DNA of 64,000 nucleotides from NCBI GenBank assembly GCA_963742715.1, contig CAVUMR010000002.1, forward strand, positions 2,232,001 to 2,296,000, written 5' to 3'. The position numbers and the translations under genes are program-made. The notes beneath the pieces were generated by a model. It saw only the letters and a program-made list of their open reading frames with translations, did not search any database and was not told the origin of the DNA. The stretch comes from CAVUMR01 sp963742715. GTDB lineage: Bacteria; Actinomycetota; Actinomycetes; Mycobacteriales; Micromonosporaceae. This document shows positions 45,004-54,203 of this stretch, piece after piece (positions within the stretch are counted from its first letter, which is position 1; every line of letters begins with the position of its first letter).

Positions 45004-46442
45004 CGGGTCGTCCCGCAAGGGTCGAGCACCGCCTCGAGGGTGGCGGTGAGGTCGACGCCCTCGCTGCTGGTCACCGTGGCGCGGACCAGGTCACCCGGGG
45101 TGAGCTCGGCGACCCCGGCGCCGGCCGCGATCGTGGTCGAGCCGTCCTCCGGCGCCTGGTGTCCGGCGCGGCCCTCGGCGGTACCGTCGGCCACCGTCTC
45201 CACCAGCACCTCGACCGTGCTGCCCACCCGTTCCTCGGCGCGCTGGGTGGACAGCTCGTCCACCAGCGCGCTCAGCCGCTCGCACCGCCGGCGCACGGTG
45301 TCCCGGCGTACCTTGCCGGTCAGGGTCGCGGCTTCGGTGCCGTCCTCGTCGGAGTACCCGAACACGCCGACCGCGTCCAGCCGTGCGCCGGTCAGGAACC
45401 GTTCGAGCTCCGCGAAATCCGCCTTCGTCTCGCCCGGGAAGCCGACGATCACGTTGGTACGCGCGCCCGCCTCCTTGTCGAAGCCGCGCGCGGTGTCCAG
45501 CAGCTCCCAGAACCGTTCGGTCGAGCCGAACCGGCGCATCCGGCGCAGTACCGGCTCGCTGGCGTGCTGGAACGACAGGTCGAAGTACGGCGCCACGCCG
45601 GGCGTGGTGGCGATCGCCTCGATCAGTCCGGGTCGGGTCTCGGCCGGCTGCAGGTAGCTCACCCGTACCCGCACGATTCCGTCGGTACCGGCGAGCTGCG
45701 GCAGCAGCTTCTCCAGCAGCCGCGCGTCACCCAGATCCTTGCCGTACGAGGTGGAGTTCTCGCTGACCAGCACCAGCTCCCGTACGCCCTGGCCGGCCAG
45801 CCACTCCGCCTCGGCGAGCAGCTCGTCCGGGGTACGGGACACGAACGCGCCCCGGAACGTCGGGATCGCGCAGAACGAGCAACGCCGGTCGCAGCCGCTG
45901 GCGAGCTTCAACGGCGCGACCGGACCTCGTTCGAGCCGGTGCCGGAGTACCCGCAGATGAGCCGGCGCCCGGTCGTCGGCGGCCGCGTGGCCGGGCGCCA
46001 CCACCCGGTGCTTCGGCCGCTCCACCGGCGTGATCGGCAGCAGCGTGCGCCGGTCCCGGGGCTGGTGCGCGGCCGGTTTCTCGCCGGCCAGTATCGCCCG
46101 GAGCCGGTCGGCGATGTCCGGATAGTCGTCGAAGCCGAGCACCGCGTCGGCCTCCGGCAGGCTGCCGGCGAGCTGCTCGCCGTACCGCTCGGCGAGGCAG
46201 CCGGCCGCGACCACCTTGGCGCTCCCGCCGGACGCGTCCAGCAGCGTGTCGATGGACTCCTGCTTGGCCTGCTCGACGAAGCCGCAGGTGTTCACCAGCA
46301 CCACGTCGGCCGACTCGCTGTCCGGGGTGAGCTGCCAGCCGTCCGCGGCCAACCGGGCCGCCAGTTCCTCCGAGTCGACCTCGTTGCGGGCACACCCGAG
46401 GGTGACGACGGAGACACGGCGGCTGGCGGCGGGAGCAGACAC
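45000..46442 (-). CDS. rimO: Ribosomal protein uS12 methylthiotransferase
   Basis: Radical-SAM enzyme that methylthiolates Asp88 of ribosomal protein S12; 480 residues. The N-terminal MTTase domain has VVTLGCARNEVDSEELA and VNTCGFVEQAKQESID, the radical-SAM motif is GCDRRCSFC, and a TRAM domain ends the protein. TACCCT ends six bases before GTG 46442 and there is no ribosome-binding site, indicating a leaderless start; the longest frame would add 22 residues. This is the second methylthiotransferase in the window after miaB. Confidence 0.93.
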   Translation of the reverse strand: MSAPAASRRVSVVTLGCARNEVDSEELAARLAADGWQLTPDSESADVVLVNTCGFVEQAKQESIDTLLDASGGSAKVVAAGCLAERYGEQLAGSLPEADAVLGFDDYPDIADRLRAILAGEKPAAHQPRDRRTLLPITPVERPKHRVVAPGHAAADDRAPAHLRVLRHRLERGPVAPLKLASGCDRRCSFCAIPTFRGAFVSRTPDELLAEAEWLAGQGVRELVLVSENSTSYGKDLGDARLLEKLLPQLAGTDGIVRVRVSYLQPAETRPGLIEAIATTPGVAPYFDLSFQHASEPVLRRMRRFGSTERFWELLDTARGFDKEAGARTNVIVGFPGETKADFAELERFLTGARLDAVGVFGYSDEDGTEAATLTGKVRRDTVRRRCERLSALVDELSTQRAEERVGSTVEVLVETVADGTAEGRAGHQAPEDGSTTIAAGAGVAELTPGDLVRATVTSSEGVDLTATLEAVLDPCGTTR

Positions 46443-46589
46443 GCACCGAGGGTACCCGGCGGTCAAGTTGGCCCCCGACATCGCGCCAGGTGACACGGGC
46501 ATGATCACCCGGGCACGGTTACCTGCTGCCTACCACCCGGCACGGTCGGCAATCGCCGGCGCTTCGCAACCACGCCGTCGCGCGGCGAG

Positions 46590-49079
46590 CTAGTCGTCGC
46601 CCTCCAGCCGGAGCCCGGCCAGTACGTCTTCCAGCTCATCGGGCTTGATCAGCACGTCCCGGGCCTTCGACCCCTCGGACGGCCCGACGATGCCGCGGGT
46701 CTCCATGAGGTCCATCAGCCGGCCGGCCTTGGCGAACCCGACCCGCAGCTTGCGCTGCAGCATCGAGGTCGACCCGAACTGGGTGGACACGACCAGCTCG
46801 ATCGCCTGGATCAGCAGGTCGAGATCGTCGCCGATGTCCTCGTCGGCCTTCTTCTTGGTGCTCTCGGTCGCGACGGTGAGCACATCGTCGCGGAACTCCG
46901 GCTCCCGCTGGTCCTTGCAGAACTTGACCACGTCGCGGATCTCGGGCTCGGTCACCCAGGAGCCTTGCAGCCGGACCGGCTTACTGGCCCCCATCGGCAG
47001 GAACAGCCCGTCGCCGCGGCCGATCAGCTTCTCCGCGCCGGGCTGGTCGAGGATGACCCTGGAGTCGGACAGCGACGAGGTGGCGAACGCGAGCCGGGAC
47101 GGCACGTTGGCCTTGATCAGGCCGGTCACGACGTCCACCGAGGGGCGCTGGGTGGCCAGCACCAGGTGGATGCCGGCCGCCCGGGCGAGCTGGGTGATCC
47201 GGACCACCGAGTCCTCGACGTCGCGCGGGGCCACCATCATCAGGTCGGCCAGCTCGTCCACGATGACCAGCAGATAGGGGTACGGGCGGTAGACCCGCTC
47301 GCTGCCCGGCGGCGCGGTGATCTCGCCCGCGCGTACCTTCCGGTTGAAGTCGTCGATGTGCCGCACCCCGGCCGCGGCGAGGTCTTCGTACCGCATGTCC
47401 ATCTCGCGCACGACCCACTGCAGCGCGTCCGCGGCCTTCTTGGGATTGGTCACGATCGGGGTGACCAGGTGCGGGATGCCCTCGTACGAGGTGAGCTCGA
47501 CCCGCTTCGGGTCGACCAGCAGCAGCCGCACCTCGTCCGGGGTGGACCTGGTCAGTACGGAGATCAACAGCGAGTTGATGCAGCTCGACTTGCCCGCGCC
47601 GGTCGCGCCGGCGATCAGGATGTGCGGCATCTTGGCCAGGTTCGTGACGACGTACCCGCCCTCGATGTCCTTGCCCAGCCCGGCCAGCAGCGGGTGGTGG
47701 TCGCTGGTGGCGGCCCGGCTGCGCAGCACGTCACCGAGCGACACGTCCTCCCGGTCGGCGTTCGGGATCTCCACGCCCACCGCACTCTTGCCCGGGATCG
47801 GGCTGATGATCCGCACGTCCGGGCTCTTCACCGCGTACGCGATGTTGCGGGACAGCTGGGTGATCCGCTCCACCTTCACGCCCAGGCCGAGCTCGATCTC
47901 GTACCGGGTGACGGTCGGCCCGCGGGTGAAGCCGGTGACCGCGGCGTCCACGTCGAACTGCTCGAAGACGTGCTGCAGCGCGGCGATGACCTCGTCGTTG
48001 ACCTTGCTGCGGGTCTTGGTGGGGGTGCCCTTGTGCAGCAGGTGCGGCGGCGGCAGCTTGTAGTCGCCGTCGCTCGCGGACAGCGCCAGCTGCTCGGCCC
48101 GGGTGGGCGGAGCCGCGCTGTGCTCGGGTGGCTCGGGCCGGCGCCGGGGCTTGGCCGGTATCCGCGGGATAGGCCCGGTCAGCATCGGCTCGGCGCCCGC
48201 GCCCTCGGTTTCGTCGGTCTCCCCGTCGACCATGGTGCCCTGGCGGCGGCGGGACGCGCGGCGCAGCCGTACCGGCGGAGCGTCGTCGGCGTCGAGGTCG
48301 ACCGCGCCGGCAGCACCCGCTGTACCTTCGCTCGATGCCTCGACCCGGCCGAGCGCGAGATCGCGCAGGTGGGCGATCCGCTCCGGAATCCGGTTCACCG
48401 GCGTCGCGGTGACCACCAGCACCCCGAACATGACCAGCAGCAACAGCACGGGGACGGCCACCCACGGGGTGATCGCCTCGGACAGCAGGCCGCCGACGCC
48501 CGCACCGACGACGCCACCGGCGTGGGACCTGCCGTCGGGTTGGGTCGGGCCTCCGCGCACCAGGTGCAGCAGCCCGAGGATGCCGAGCAGCAGCGCGGAC
48601 CAGCCGACGACGCCGCGACCCCGGTGCTCCGGGTCGGGCGCCTCCCGCATCGCGCGTACCGCCGCGGCCACCAGCAGTAGCGGCAGCGCGGCCGCGGCGG
48701 AACCGATGGTCCAGCGGACCGCGGTGGCGAGCCAGCCGCCGAACGGGCCGGCCGCGTCGAACCAGACCGCGACCGCGAGCACGATCGCCAGCCCCAGCAG
48801 GCCGAGGCCCAGCCCGTCCCGACGGTGCGCCTGGTCCAGCTCGCGGGCGTTCGCGGCCTGCCGGCCGAGCGCGCGTACCACCCAGCCGACCCCGTGCGCG
48901 AGCACCATCCACACCGCGCCGATCGCGTGTCCGACCGGACCGAACGGGTGGATGGGGGCGTTGCGGCGGGGTGCCGGCCGGCGACGCGACGCGTTACGGG
49001 AACGCGCGCTCGCGGTACGCGACGAGGGGCTCCGCGTGCCGCTTCTGGTGCGGCTCGTGCTGGAGGTACGGCCGGCCAT
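46590..49079 (-). CDS. ftsK: DNA translocase FtsK/SpoIIIE
   Basis: Septal DNA pump of 829 residues that clears chromosomes during division. After a basic Ser/Arg-rich N-terminus come about four membrane helices (residues 60-235), a linker, the beta domain, the motor with Walker A AGATGAGKSS near residue 490 and the C-terminal gamma winged helix (LVVSTQFGSTSMLQRKLRVGFAKAGRLMDLME). ATG 49079 has GGGAAA or a TACGGT eight bases upstream. It follows the DUF2784 gene by 29 bases and precedes rimO. Confidence 0.94.
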   Translation of the reverse strand: MAGRTSSTSRTRSGTRSPSSRTASARSRNASRRRPAPRRNAPIHPFGPVGHAIGAVWMVLAHGVGWVVRALGRQAANARELDQAHRRDGLGLGLLGLAIVLAVAVWFDAAGPFGGWLATAVRWTIGSAAAALPLLLVAAAVRAMREAPDPEHRGRGVVGWSALLLGILGLLHLVRGGPTQPDGRSHAGGVVGAGVGGLLSEAITPWVAVPVLLLLVMFGVLVVTATPVNRIPERIAHLRDLALGRVEASSEGTAGAAGAVDLDADDAPPVRLRRASRRRQGTMVDGETDETEGAGAEPMLTGPIPRIPAKPRRRPEPPEHSAAPPTRAEQLALSASDGDYKLPPPHLLHKGTPTKTRSKVNDEVIAALQHVFEQFDVDAAVTGFTRGPTVTRYEIELGLGVKVERITQLSRNIAYAVKSPDVRIISPIPGKSAVGVEIPNADREDVSLGDVLRSRAATSDHHPLLAGLGKDIEGGYVVTNLAKMPHILIAGATGAGKSSCINSLLISVLTRSTPDEVRLLLVDPKRVELTSYEGIPHLVTPIVTNPKKAADALQWVVREMDMRYEDLAAAGVRHIDDFNRKVRAGEITAPPGSERVYRPYPYLLVIVDELADLMMVAPRDVEDSVVRITQLARAAGIHLVLATQRPSVDVVTGLIKANVPSRLAFATSSLSDSRVILDQPGAEKLIGRGDGLFLPMGASKPVRLQGSWVTEPEIRDVVKFCKDQREPEFRDDVLTVATESTKKKADEDIGDDLDLLIQAIELVVSTQFGSTSMLQRKLRVGFAKAGRLMDLMETRGIVGPSEGSKARDVLIKPDELEDVLAGLRLEGDD

Positions 49080-49108
49080 AGTTTCCCACCGTAGCGGTGA
49101 ACAGCCGC

Positions 49109-49510
49109 TCAGCCCGGGACCGCGCGGTCGGTACCGGCCCCGTGTCGCGCTTTGTTCCGATCCGCACGCCGGCGCACGTACACCCCGATCCACGCCGTGA
49201 CGACCAGTACCGCGACCGCGATCCGCAGCGCGGTCTCGTACCGCTCCGGATAGACCACCCCGGCCAGGTACGTGTCGATGAAGCCGTCCCGCAGCCGCGC
49301 CTCGCCGGCCCGCTCACGCAGGGTGTCCTCCAACCAGGTGAGCGGGCAGACGAGCGGGAACAGCACGATCACCAGACCCCAGGCCGCGGCGGCGAGGTGC
49401 AGCCACAGGGTGCGCGGCCAGCGCCAGGCGAGGAACCCGCCGACGACCAGGTACACCAGATATCCGAGGTGTACGACGATCACCGCGTCGGCGCCGAGCC
49501 GGTAGCCCAT
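49109..49510 (-). CDS. DUF2784 membrane protein
   Basis: Small membrane protein of 133 residues with about three or four helices (VIVVHLGYLVYLVVGGFLAW, LHLAAAAWGLVIVLFPLVC, LRIAVAVLVVTAWIGVYV). The VCPLTWLEDTLRERAG stretch is characteristic of DUF2784. Function unknown. ATG 49510 follows the PheS-like gene stop by four bases, so the two are co-transcribed; a start at 49546 would overlap it. Confidence 0.85.
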   Translation of the reverse strand: MGYRLGADAVIVVHLGYLVYLVVGGFLAWRWPRTLWLHLAAAAWGLVIVLFPLVCPLTWLEDTLRERAGEARLRDGFIDTYLAGVVYPERYETALRIAVAVLVVTAWIGVYVRRRADRNKARHGAGTDRAVPG

Positions 49511-49514
49511 CGGC

Positions 49515-50675
49515 CTATGGTCGCCCACCAGCGTGCAGTTCGGCATAGAGCAGTTCGCGGACCTGGTTCGCGTCGCGATCGGTCAACGTTCGGTCCAGCG
49601 GCCGGAGCACCACCCGGATCAGCAGGTTGCGCTGGTCCGGGCCGAGCCCGAGCCGGTCCCGGGCGGGCGGCGGCACCTCGTCGTACCCCCAGGCGCCGAG
49701 CACCTCGACGGTCTCCACCAGCTCGGCGTCGTCGCCGAGTACGGCCCGGACCCGGTCCCCGATCGCCTCGGCGGCGCAGTCCGTACCGGCGTCCACCGCG
49801 ACCGACACGTCGCGCCGCACCGGCGGCAGCATCGACACCGCGCGGTACGGCGACAGGTCCCGCAACTGCGCGGCTGTCCGCGGGTCGGTGGCCCGCAGCA
49901 GCCGGATGTCCGGGATGCCCTTGCGCAGCATCACCAACCGGTCCAGCCCGAGCCCCATGGCCAGGCCCGACCAGCGCTCCGGCGGCAGCCCGGCACCGGC
50001 CAGCACCTCCGGCGCGGCGAGCCCGCACTCGCCGATCTCGATCCAGTCCGCCCGCTCGTTACGCCCTTCCCGCGGCTCGTCGCCATCGGTCCCCTCCCCG
50101 CCCACCCGGGCGTCGATCTGTCGACCGTCCATTGTGTACGGATGCCCGGTCGGCACGGTGCGCCAGCGGGTACCGGGCAGCGCGGCCCCGACCACCAGGT
50201 CGATCATCTCCAGCAGCTCGGACTCGCCGAGCCGGCCGCGATCGGTGACCCACCACAGATCCAGTTGGTGGGGGGTACCGGTGTGCAACCGGTCCACCGA
50301 ATCCCGCCGGTAGCACATGCCCGGACACGCGATCAGCGCTCCGGAGCCAGGGTCGGCGGCCAGTTCACGCAGCGCGCGGACCACGGTCGCGCTGGTGTGG
50401 CCGCGCAGTACACAGGTCTCGCTGACGTACCGGGTGTACCGGGCGTCCAGGGTGACCGCGTCCGGCGGGTAGCCGAGTCGTACGTAGTTGTCGTCGACCG
50501 GTACCACCGGATGACCGCGGACCAACCGGACCGGGCACTGCCAGGCGGTACGCAGCGCGTCGACCACCTCGTCGGCGATCAGCCCGACGGCGTGCGGCGC
50601 ATGTGCGGGATCGGTCAGGTCAGGCAGGGACAGGTCGCGGGCCAGGGCGGCCGGGGACAGCAGGGTGACGCTCAT
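49515..50675 (-). CDS. srmL: PheS-related ligase (stand-alone phenylalanyl-tRNA-synthetase-like protein)
   Basis: Class II synthetase-like protein of 386 residues that is not part of a pheST pair. It resembles the group named in public annotation as PheS-related mystery ligase SrmL. Motif 2 appears as CYRRDSVDRLHTGTPHQLDL, motif 3 as GLAMGLGLDRLVMLRKGIPDIRLL. From about residue 290 a ferredoxin-fold anticodon-binding domain is seen (PPVRRDVSVAVD). The architecture is that of monomeric organellar PheRS. Substrates are unknown. GGAGG lies six bases before ATG 50675, but the leader can base-pair with it. Confidence 0.83.
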   Translation of the reverse strand: MSVTLLSPAALARDLSLPDLTDPAHAPHAVGLIADEVVDALRTAWQCPVRLVRGHPVVPVDDNYVRLGYPPDAVTLDARYTRYVSETCVLRGHTSATVVRALRELAADPGSGALIACPGMCYRRDSVDRLHTGTPHQLDLWWVTDRGRLGESELLEMIDLVVGAALPGTRWRTVPTGHPYTMDGRQIDARVGGEGTDGDEPREGRNERADWIEIGECGLAAPEVLAGAGLPPERWSGLAMGLGLDRLVMLRKGIPDIRLLRATDPRTAAQLRDLSPYRAVSMLPPVRRDVSVAVDAGTDCAAEAIGDRVRAVLGDDAELVETVEVLGAWGYDEVPPPARDRLGLGPDQRNLLIRVVLRPLDRTLTDRDANQVRELLYAELHAGGRP

Positions 50676-50679
50676 GGAA

Positions 50680-50733
50680 AACCTCCGCGGATCGGCTGGG
50701 GATGGTGGCGAAGGTCCCCGGCCGGCGGAGGTT
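50680..50733 (-). promoter_or_regulatory. Shine-Dalgarno-sequestering hairpin before the PheS-like gene
   Basis: On the minus strand AACCTCCGC (50733-50725) is exactly complementary to GCGGAGGTT (50688-50680), which contains the ribosome-binding site. Inside the loop GGGGA (50719-50715) can pair with TCCCC (50702-50698). If formed, this nested hairpin would hide the start of translation. No T-box motif is seen. Confidence 0.75.
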
Positions 50734-50782
50734 GGGTGCGCGGGCTGCCTGGCCCGTCGATCGGACCGTGGTGGCCCGAGGA

Positions 50783-50860
50783 TCAGCGCTGACGCACGAT
50801 CGGCCACCGGCGGCATCCCTGCCGGCCGGGGCACGTAAATCGGCGCGCTGCTGCGATCAC
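50783..50860 (-). CDS. Possible 25-residue leader peptide of the PheS-like gene
   Basis: A GTG-initiated frame of 25 codons (MIAAARRFTCPGRQGCRRWP, then IVRQR) ends 107 bases before the PheS-like start. TACCGT lies exactly six bases before the GTG, the same register as other predicted leaderless starts in this window. It is rich in arginine with two cysteines. It overlaps a 20-bp repeat found elsewhere. Translation is unproven; it could be an attenuator peptide or coincidence. Confidence 0.4.
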   Translation of the reverse strand: MIAAARRFTCPGRQGCRRWPIVRQR

Positions 50861-50922
50861 GGCTCAACGGTAACCCGGCCGCACGGCCGGCCGCGAGCCC
50901 GGATCCCCAGCCCGACGGCGGG

Positions 50923-51540
50923 TCACTCCAGCGGGAGGGTGTCCGGCACGTCGTACACCGGCCAGCCGTCGTCGCCGCGGCGCGCGGTGGTGTGCGGCCG
51001 GTGCGCCCGCCGCTCCCCCGGCCCGACCAGATGCTGTACGTCGACTCCACGCAGCACCAGCGCGTCGGCGATGAACGACCGGTGGCACCGCCACCACAGC
51101 GTCTCCGCGCACATGACCGCGACGACCTCCGGCCGCTCGGCCAACGCCACCACGGCATCCCGGAAAGCCGCCGTGTCCATGTGGTCGGCGTACCCGACGA
51201 AGCTCGCGTTGCGCAGTGCGGTGTGCCGCGAGTCCGGCACCCCGGACCGGCGCCCGCCGAGCGCCTCGCCGTGCCACTCGTACCGCACCCCCGCGTCGGC
51301 CAGCGCGGCGTCCAACGCCGACCGGCCGTACTGCGGATGCCGCCGCGACCCCGGGAAACGCCGTACATCCGCGAGCACCCCGATGCCGGCGGCGGTGACC
51401 AGCCCGACGAACTCCGGCGCCGGGCGGGCGCCGTGGCCGATGGTGAAAACGGTGCCGGGCAGCGGGGTCAGACCTCGACTCAGACTTCGACGACGGTGGG
51501 CACGATCATCGGCCGGCGCCGGTACGTCTCGTTCACCCAC
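50923..51540 (-). CDS. DUF488 family protein
   Basis: Protein of roughly 180-205 residues with the conserved DUF488 opening TIGHG, then LADVRRFPGSRRHPQYG, YEWHGEALGGRR and VMCAETLWWRCHRSFIADAL; the CAE and CHR residues are family hallmarks. Function unknown. The start is uncertain: the nearest ATG/GTG/TTG upstream of TIGHG is GTG 51540, inside the 3' end of the RNase J gene, while several CTG codons lie closer (51471, 51483). It follows RNase J and precedes the PheS-like gene. Confidence 0.8.
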   Translation of the reverse strand: MGERDVPAPADDRAHRRRSLSRGLTPLPGTVFTIGHGARPAPEFVGLVTAAGIGVLADVRRFPGSRRHPQYGRSALDAALADAGVRYEWHGEALGGRRSGVPDSRHTALRNASFVGYADHMDTAAFRDAVVALAERPEVVAVMCAETLWWRCHRSFIADALVLRGVDVQHLVGPGERRAHRPHTTARRGDDGWPVYDVPDTLPLE

Positions 51541-53168
51541 CGCCCGACCGACCGGCGTACCACCTGCTGCAACTGGTGCGGGTCGGCGATGCCGTCGGCG
51601 GCCGCCCGGTCCAGCGCGGCCGTGATGACCGGGAGTACGCCGTTGAAGATGGCCGGGTCCTCGGAGAAGCCCTTCGCCGACACGGTCGGACCGCCGACCA
51701 CCTTGCCGGTCACCGAGTCGATCACCACGGTCGCCGCGATGAAGCCGCCGTCGCCGAGGATCCGCCGCTCGGTCAGCAGCGATTCGCCGACGTCGCCGAC
51801 GGCCAGCCCGTCCACGTAGACGTAACGGGACCGGACGTGCCCGACCACCCGGGTCACCCCGTCGATCAGGTCGACGACGTCGCCGTCCTCGCACAGCACC
51901 ACCCGGTCGGCCGGTACGCCGGACTCGATGGCCAGCCGCGCGTGCGCCCGCAGGTGCCGCCACTCGCCGTGGATCGGCAGGAAGTTGCGCGGCCGGGCGG
52001 CGTTGAGCAGGTACAACAGCTCGCCGGCCGGCGCGTGGCCGGAGACGTGTACCCGCGCGACATCCTTGTGGATCACGTTCGCGCCGGCCCGGGACAGCTG
52101 GTTGATCACCCGGTACACCGCGGTCTCGTTGCCCGGTACCAGCGAGGACGCCAGTACGACCGTGTCGCCGGGGGTGACCGTGATGTGCCGGTGGTCGCCG
52201 GTGGCCATCCGGCCCATGGCGCTCATCGGCTCCCCCTGCGAGCCGGTCGACATGTACACGACCTCGTGCGCCGGCAGCTCGAGCGCCTCTTCGAGCGGCA
52301 CCACCACTCCGGCCAGGATGCGCAGTAGTCCCAGGTCACGGGCGATGCCCATGTTGCGCACCATGGACCGGCCGATGAACGCGACCTTGCGGCGGTGTTC
52401 GGCCGCCGCGTCCAGCACCTGCTGCACCCGGTGTACGTGCGAGGCGAACGAGGCGACGATGATCCGGCCCCGCGCGTTGCGGAAGATCTCGTCGATGACC
52501 GGCCGGATCTCCCGCTCGGAGATGACGAACCCGGGAATCTCCGCGTTGGTCGAGTCGGACATCAGCAGGTCGATGCCCTCGCCACCGAGCCGGGCGAAGC
52601 CGGCCAGGTCGGTGACCCGACCGTCCAGCGGTAGCTGGTCCATCTTGAAGTCGCCGGTGTGCAGCACCACCCCGGCCGGCGTGCGGATGGCCACCGCGAG
52701 CGCGTCCGGGATGGAGTGGTTCACCGCGAAGAACTCACAGCTGAACGCGCCGAGGTTCTCCGTCTGCCCCTCGGCCACGGTCAGCGTGTACGGCGTGATC
52801 CGCCGCTCGGCCAGCTTCGCCTCGACCAGCGCGAGGGTGAACTTCGAGCCGACCAGCGGGATGTCCGGCTTCTGCGCGAGCAGGTACGGCACCGCGCCGA
52901 TGTGGTCCTCGTGCCCGTGCGTGAGCACAATCGCCTCGACGTCACCGAGCCGGTCGGCGATCGGCGAGAAGTCCGGCAGGATCAGGTCCACGCCGGGAGC
53001 GTCCACGTCCGGGAACAGCACGCCGCAGTCGACGATCAGCAGTCGACCTTCGTACTCGAAGACGGTCATGTTGCGCCCGATCGCGCCCAGGCCACCGAGC
53101 GGGGTGACCCGCAGGGCGCCAGCGGGCAACGGCCCGGGCGGACCCAGGTCGAGATGTGCCTGACTCAC
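51480..53168 (-). CDS. rnj: Ribonuclease J
   Basis: Metallo-beta-lactamase/beta-CASP ribonuclease with endo- and 5'-exonuclease activity, 562 residues. The metal site HGHEDHIGAVP near residue 82 is followed by the beta-CASP region (ASFASHVHRVQQ, FIGRSMVRN), VHVSGHA and FLPIHGEWRHLRAH, then the C-terminal domain. GTG 53168 overlaps the dapA stop (GTGA), so dapA and rnj are translationally coupled, an order conserved in actinobacteria. Confidence 0.95.
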   Translation of the reverse strand: MSQAHLDLGPPGPLPAGALRVTPLGGLGAIGRNMTVFEYEGRLLIVDCGVLFPDVDAPGVDLILPDFSPIADRLGDVEAIVLTHGHEDHIGAVPYLLAQKPDIPLVGSKFTLALVEAKLAERRITPYTLTVAEGQTENLGAFSCEFFAVNHSIPDALAVAIRTPAGVVLHTGDFKMDQLPLDGRVTDLAGFARLGGEGIDLLMSDSTNAEIPGFVISEREIRPVIDEIFRNARGRIIVASFASHVHRVQQVLDAAAEHRRKVAFIGRSMVRNMGIARDLGLLRILAGVVVPLEEALELPAHEVVYMSTGSQGEPMSAMGRMATGDHRHITVTPGDTVVLASSLVPGNETAVYRVINQLSRAGANVIHKDVARVHVSGHAPAGELLYLLNAARPRNFLPIHGEWRHLRAHARLAIESGVPADRVVLCEDGDVVDLIDGVTRVVGHVRSRYVYVDGLAVGDVGESLLTERRILGDGGFIAATVVIDSVTGKVVGGPTVSAKGFSEDPAIFNGVLPVITAALDRAAADGIADPHQLQQVVRRSVGRWVNETYRRRPMIVPTVVEV

Positions 53169-54061
53169 AGTTGGATCCCCGATTCGCTGAAGTCTGCCCG
53201 CAGTCGGGCGATCTCGTCCGGCGTGGCGTCGACCAGCGGCGGCCGCACCGGGCCGGCCGGCAGGCCGCGCAACGTCAGCGCCGCCTTGGTCAGGATCACG
53301 CCCTGGGTGCGGAAGGTGCCGACGTACGCGGGCAACAGCCGGTGGTGCAGGGCCAGGGCACCGGCCTGGTCGCCCCGCTCGTACGCCTCGATCATTTGTC
53401 TGGTCTCCGGGCCGACCAGGTGGGTCGGTACCCCGACCACCCCGACCGCGCCGACCGAGAGCAGCGGCAGCGTCATGGAGTCGTCGCCGGAGTACACCGC
53501 GAGGTTCGTGTCCCGGGTGACCCACGCGGTCGCGGTCAGGTCGCCCTTGGCGTCCTTCACCGCGACGATCCGCGGATGCTCGGCCAGCCGGTACATGGTC
53601 TCGGTGGCGATCGCAGTCGCGGTCCGGCCCGGGATGTCGTACAGCATGAGCGGCAGCCCGGTGGCCTCGGCGACGGTCCGGAAGTGCGCGAGCAGGCCCG
53701 GCTGCGGCGGCTTGGAGTAGTACGGCGTGACCACCAGAGCGCCGTGCGCCCCGGCCTTCTCGGCTGCCTGCGCGAGCTCGACGGTGTGCGCGGTGCTGTT
53801 CGTGCCGACTCCGGCGATCACCTGCGCGCGATCTCCGACCGCCTCCAGCACGGCCCGCAGCAGCCCGTCCTTCTCCGCGTCGGTGGTGGTCGGCGACTCG
53901 CCGGTGGTACCGCTGACCACCAGGCCGTCGTTGCCCTGCTCGTCGACGAGGTAGGTGGCCAGTCGCTGCGCCCCGTCCAGATCCAGCCCGCCGCTCGCCG
54001 TGAACGGCGTCACCATCGCGGTGAGCAGGCGGCCGAACGGCCGGCTCGGGTCATGCGTCAT
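53165..54061 (-). CDS. dapA: 4-hydroxy-tetrahydrodipicolinate synthase
   Basis: First enzyme of the DAP branch of lysine synthesis, condensing pyruvate with aspartate semialdehyde; 298 residues. VVSGTTGESPTT carries the active-site loop, LYDIPGRT the proton-relay Tyr and AVKDAKGDL the Schiff-base Lys. The start is ATG 54061, with TAGTTT ending six bases before it, consistent with a leaderless transcript; GAGGGC directly abuts the ATG and is too close to serve as a ribosome-binding site. It heads the long minus-strand tract. Confidence 0.96.
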   Translation of the reverse strand: MTHDPSRPFGRLLTAMVTPFTASGGLDLDGAQRLATYLVDEQGNDGLVVSGTTGESPTTTDAEKDGLLRAVLEAVGDRAQVIAGVGTNSTAHTVELAQAAEKAGAHGALVVTPYYSKPPQPGLLAHFRTVAEATGLPLMLYDIPGRTATAIATETMYRLAEHPRIVAVKDAKGDLTATAWVTRDTNLAVYSGDDSMTLPLLSVGAVGVVGVPTHLVGPETRQMIEAYERGDQAGALALHHRLLPAYVGTFRTQGVILTKAALTLRGLPAGPVRPPLVDATPDEIARLRADFSESGIQL

Positions 54062-54155
54062 GCCCTCAAACTAGCGGAACGACCGGTAGCCGCAGCCGGG
54101 ACGCCCATGCCGTCGAACTCGGTCCCGGCTGCTCGGCGACCGGGTCTGGACATAG

Positions 54156-54203
54156 AGAGTCCCGTGACGCGCCGGTCGGGGGTCCGCAGCGCCACGGGAC
54201 TCT
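54156..54203 (-). terminator. Terminator-like hairpin downstream of thyX
   Basis: AGAGTCCCGTG at 54156-54166 pairs perfectly with 54193-54203 around a GC-rich 26-base loop. It lies 115 bases after the thyX stop and 95 bases upstream of dapA, separating the two units. Confidence 0.7.

Noticed and set aside
50676..50880. T-box riboswitch before the PheS-like gene
   Set aside because: The conserved T-box sequence complementary to the tRNA end is absent; only a Shine-Dalgarno-pairing hairpin is visible.
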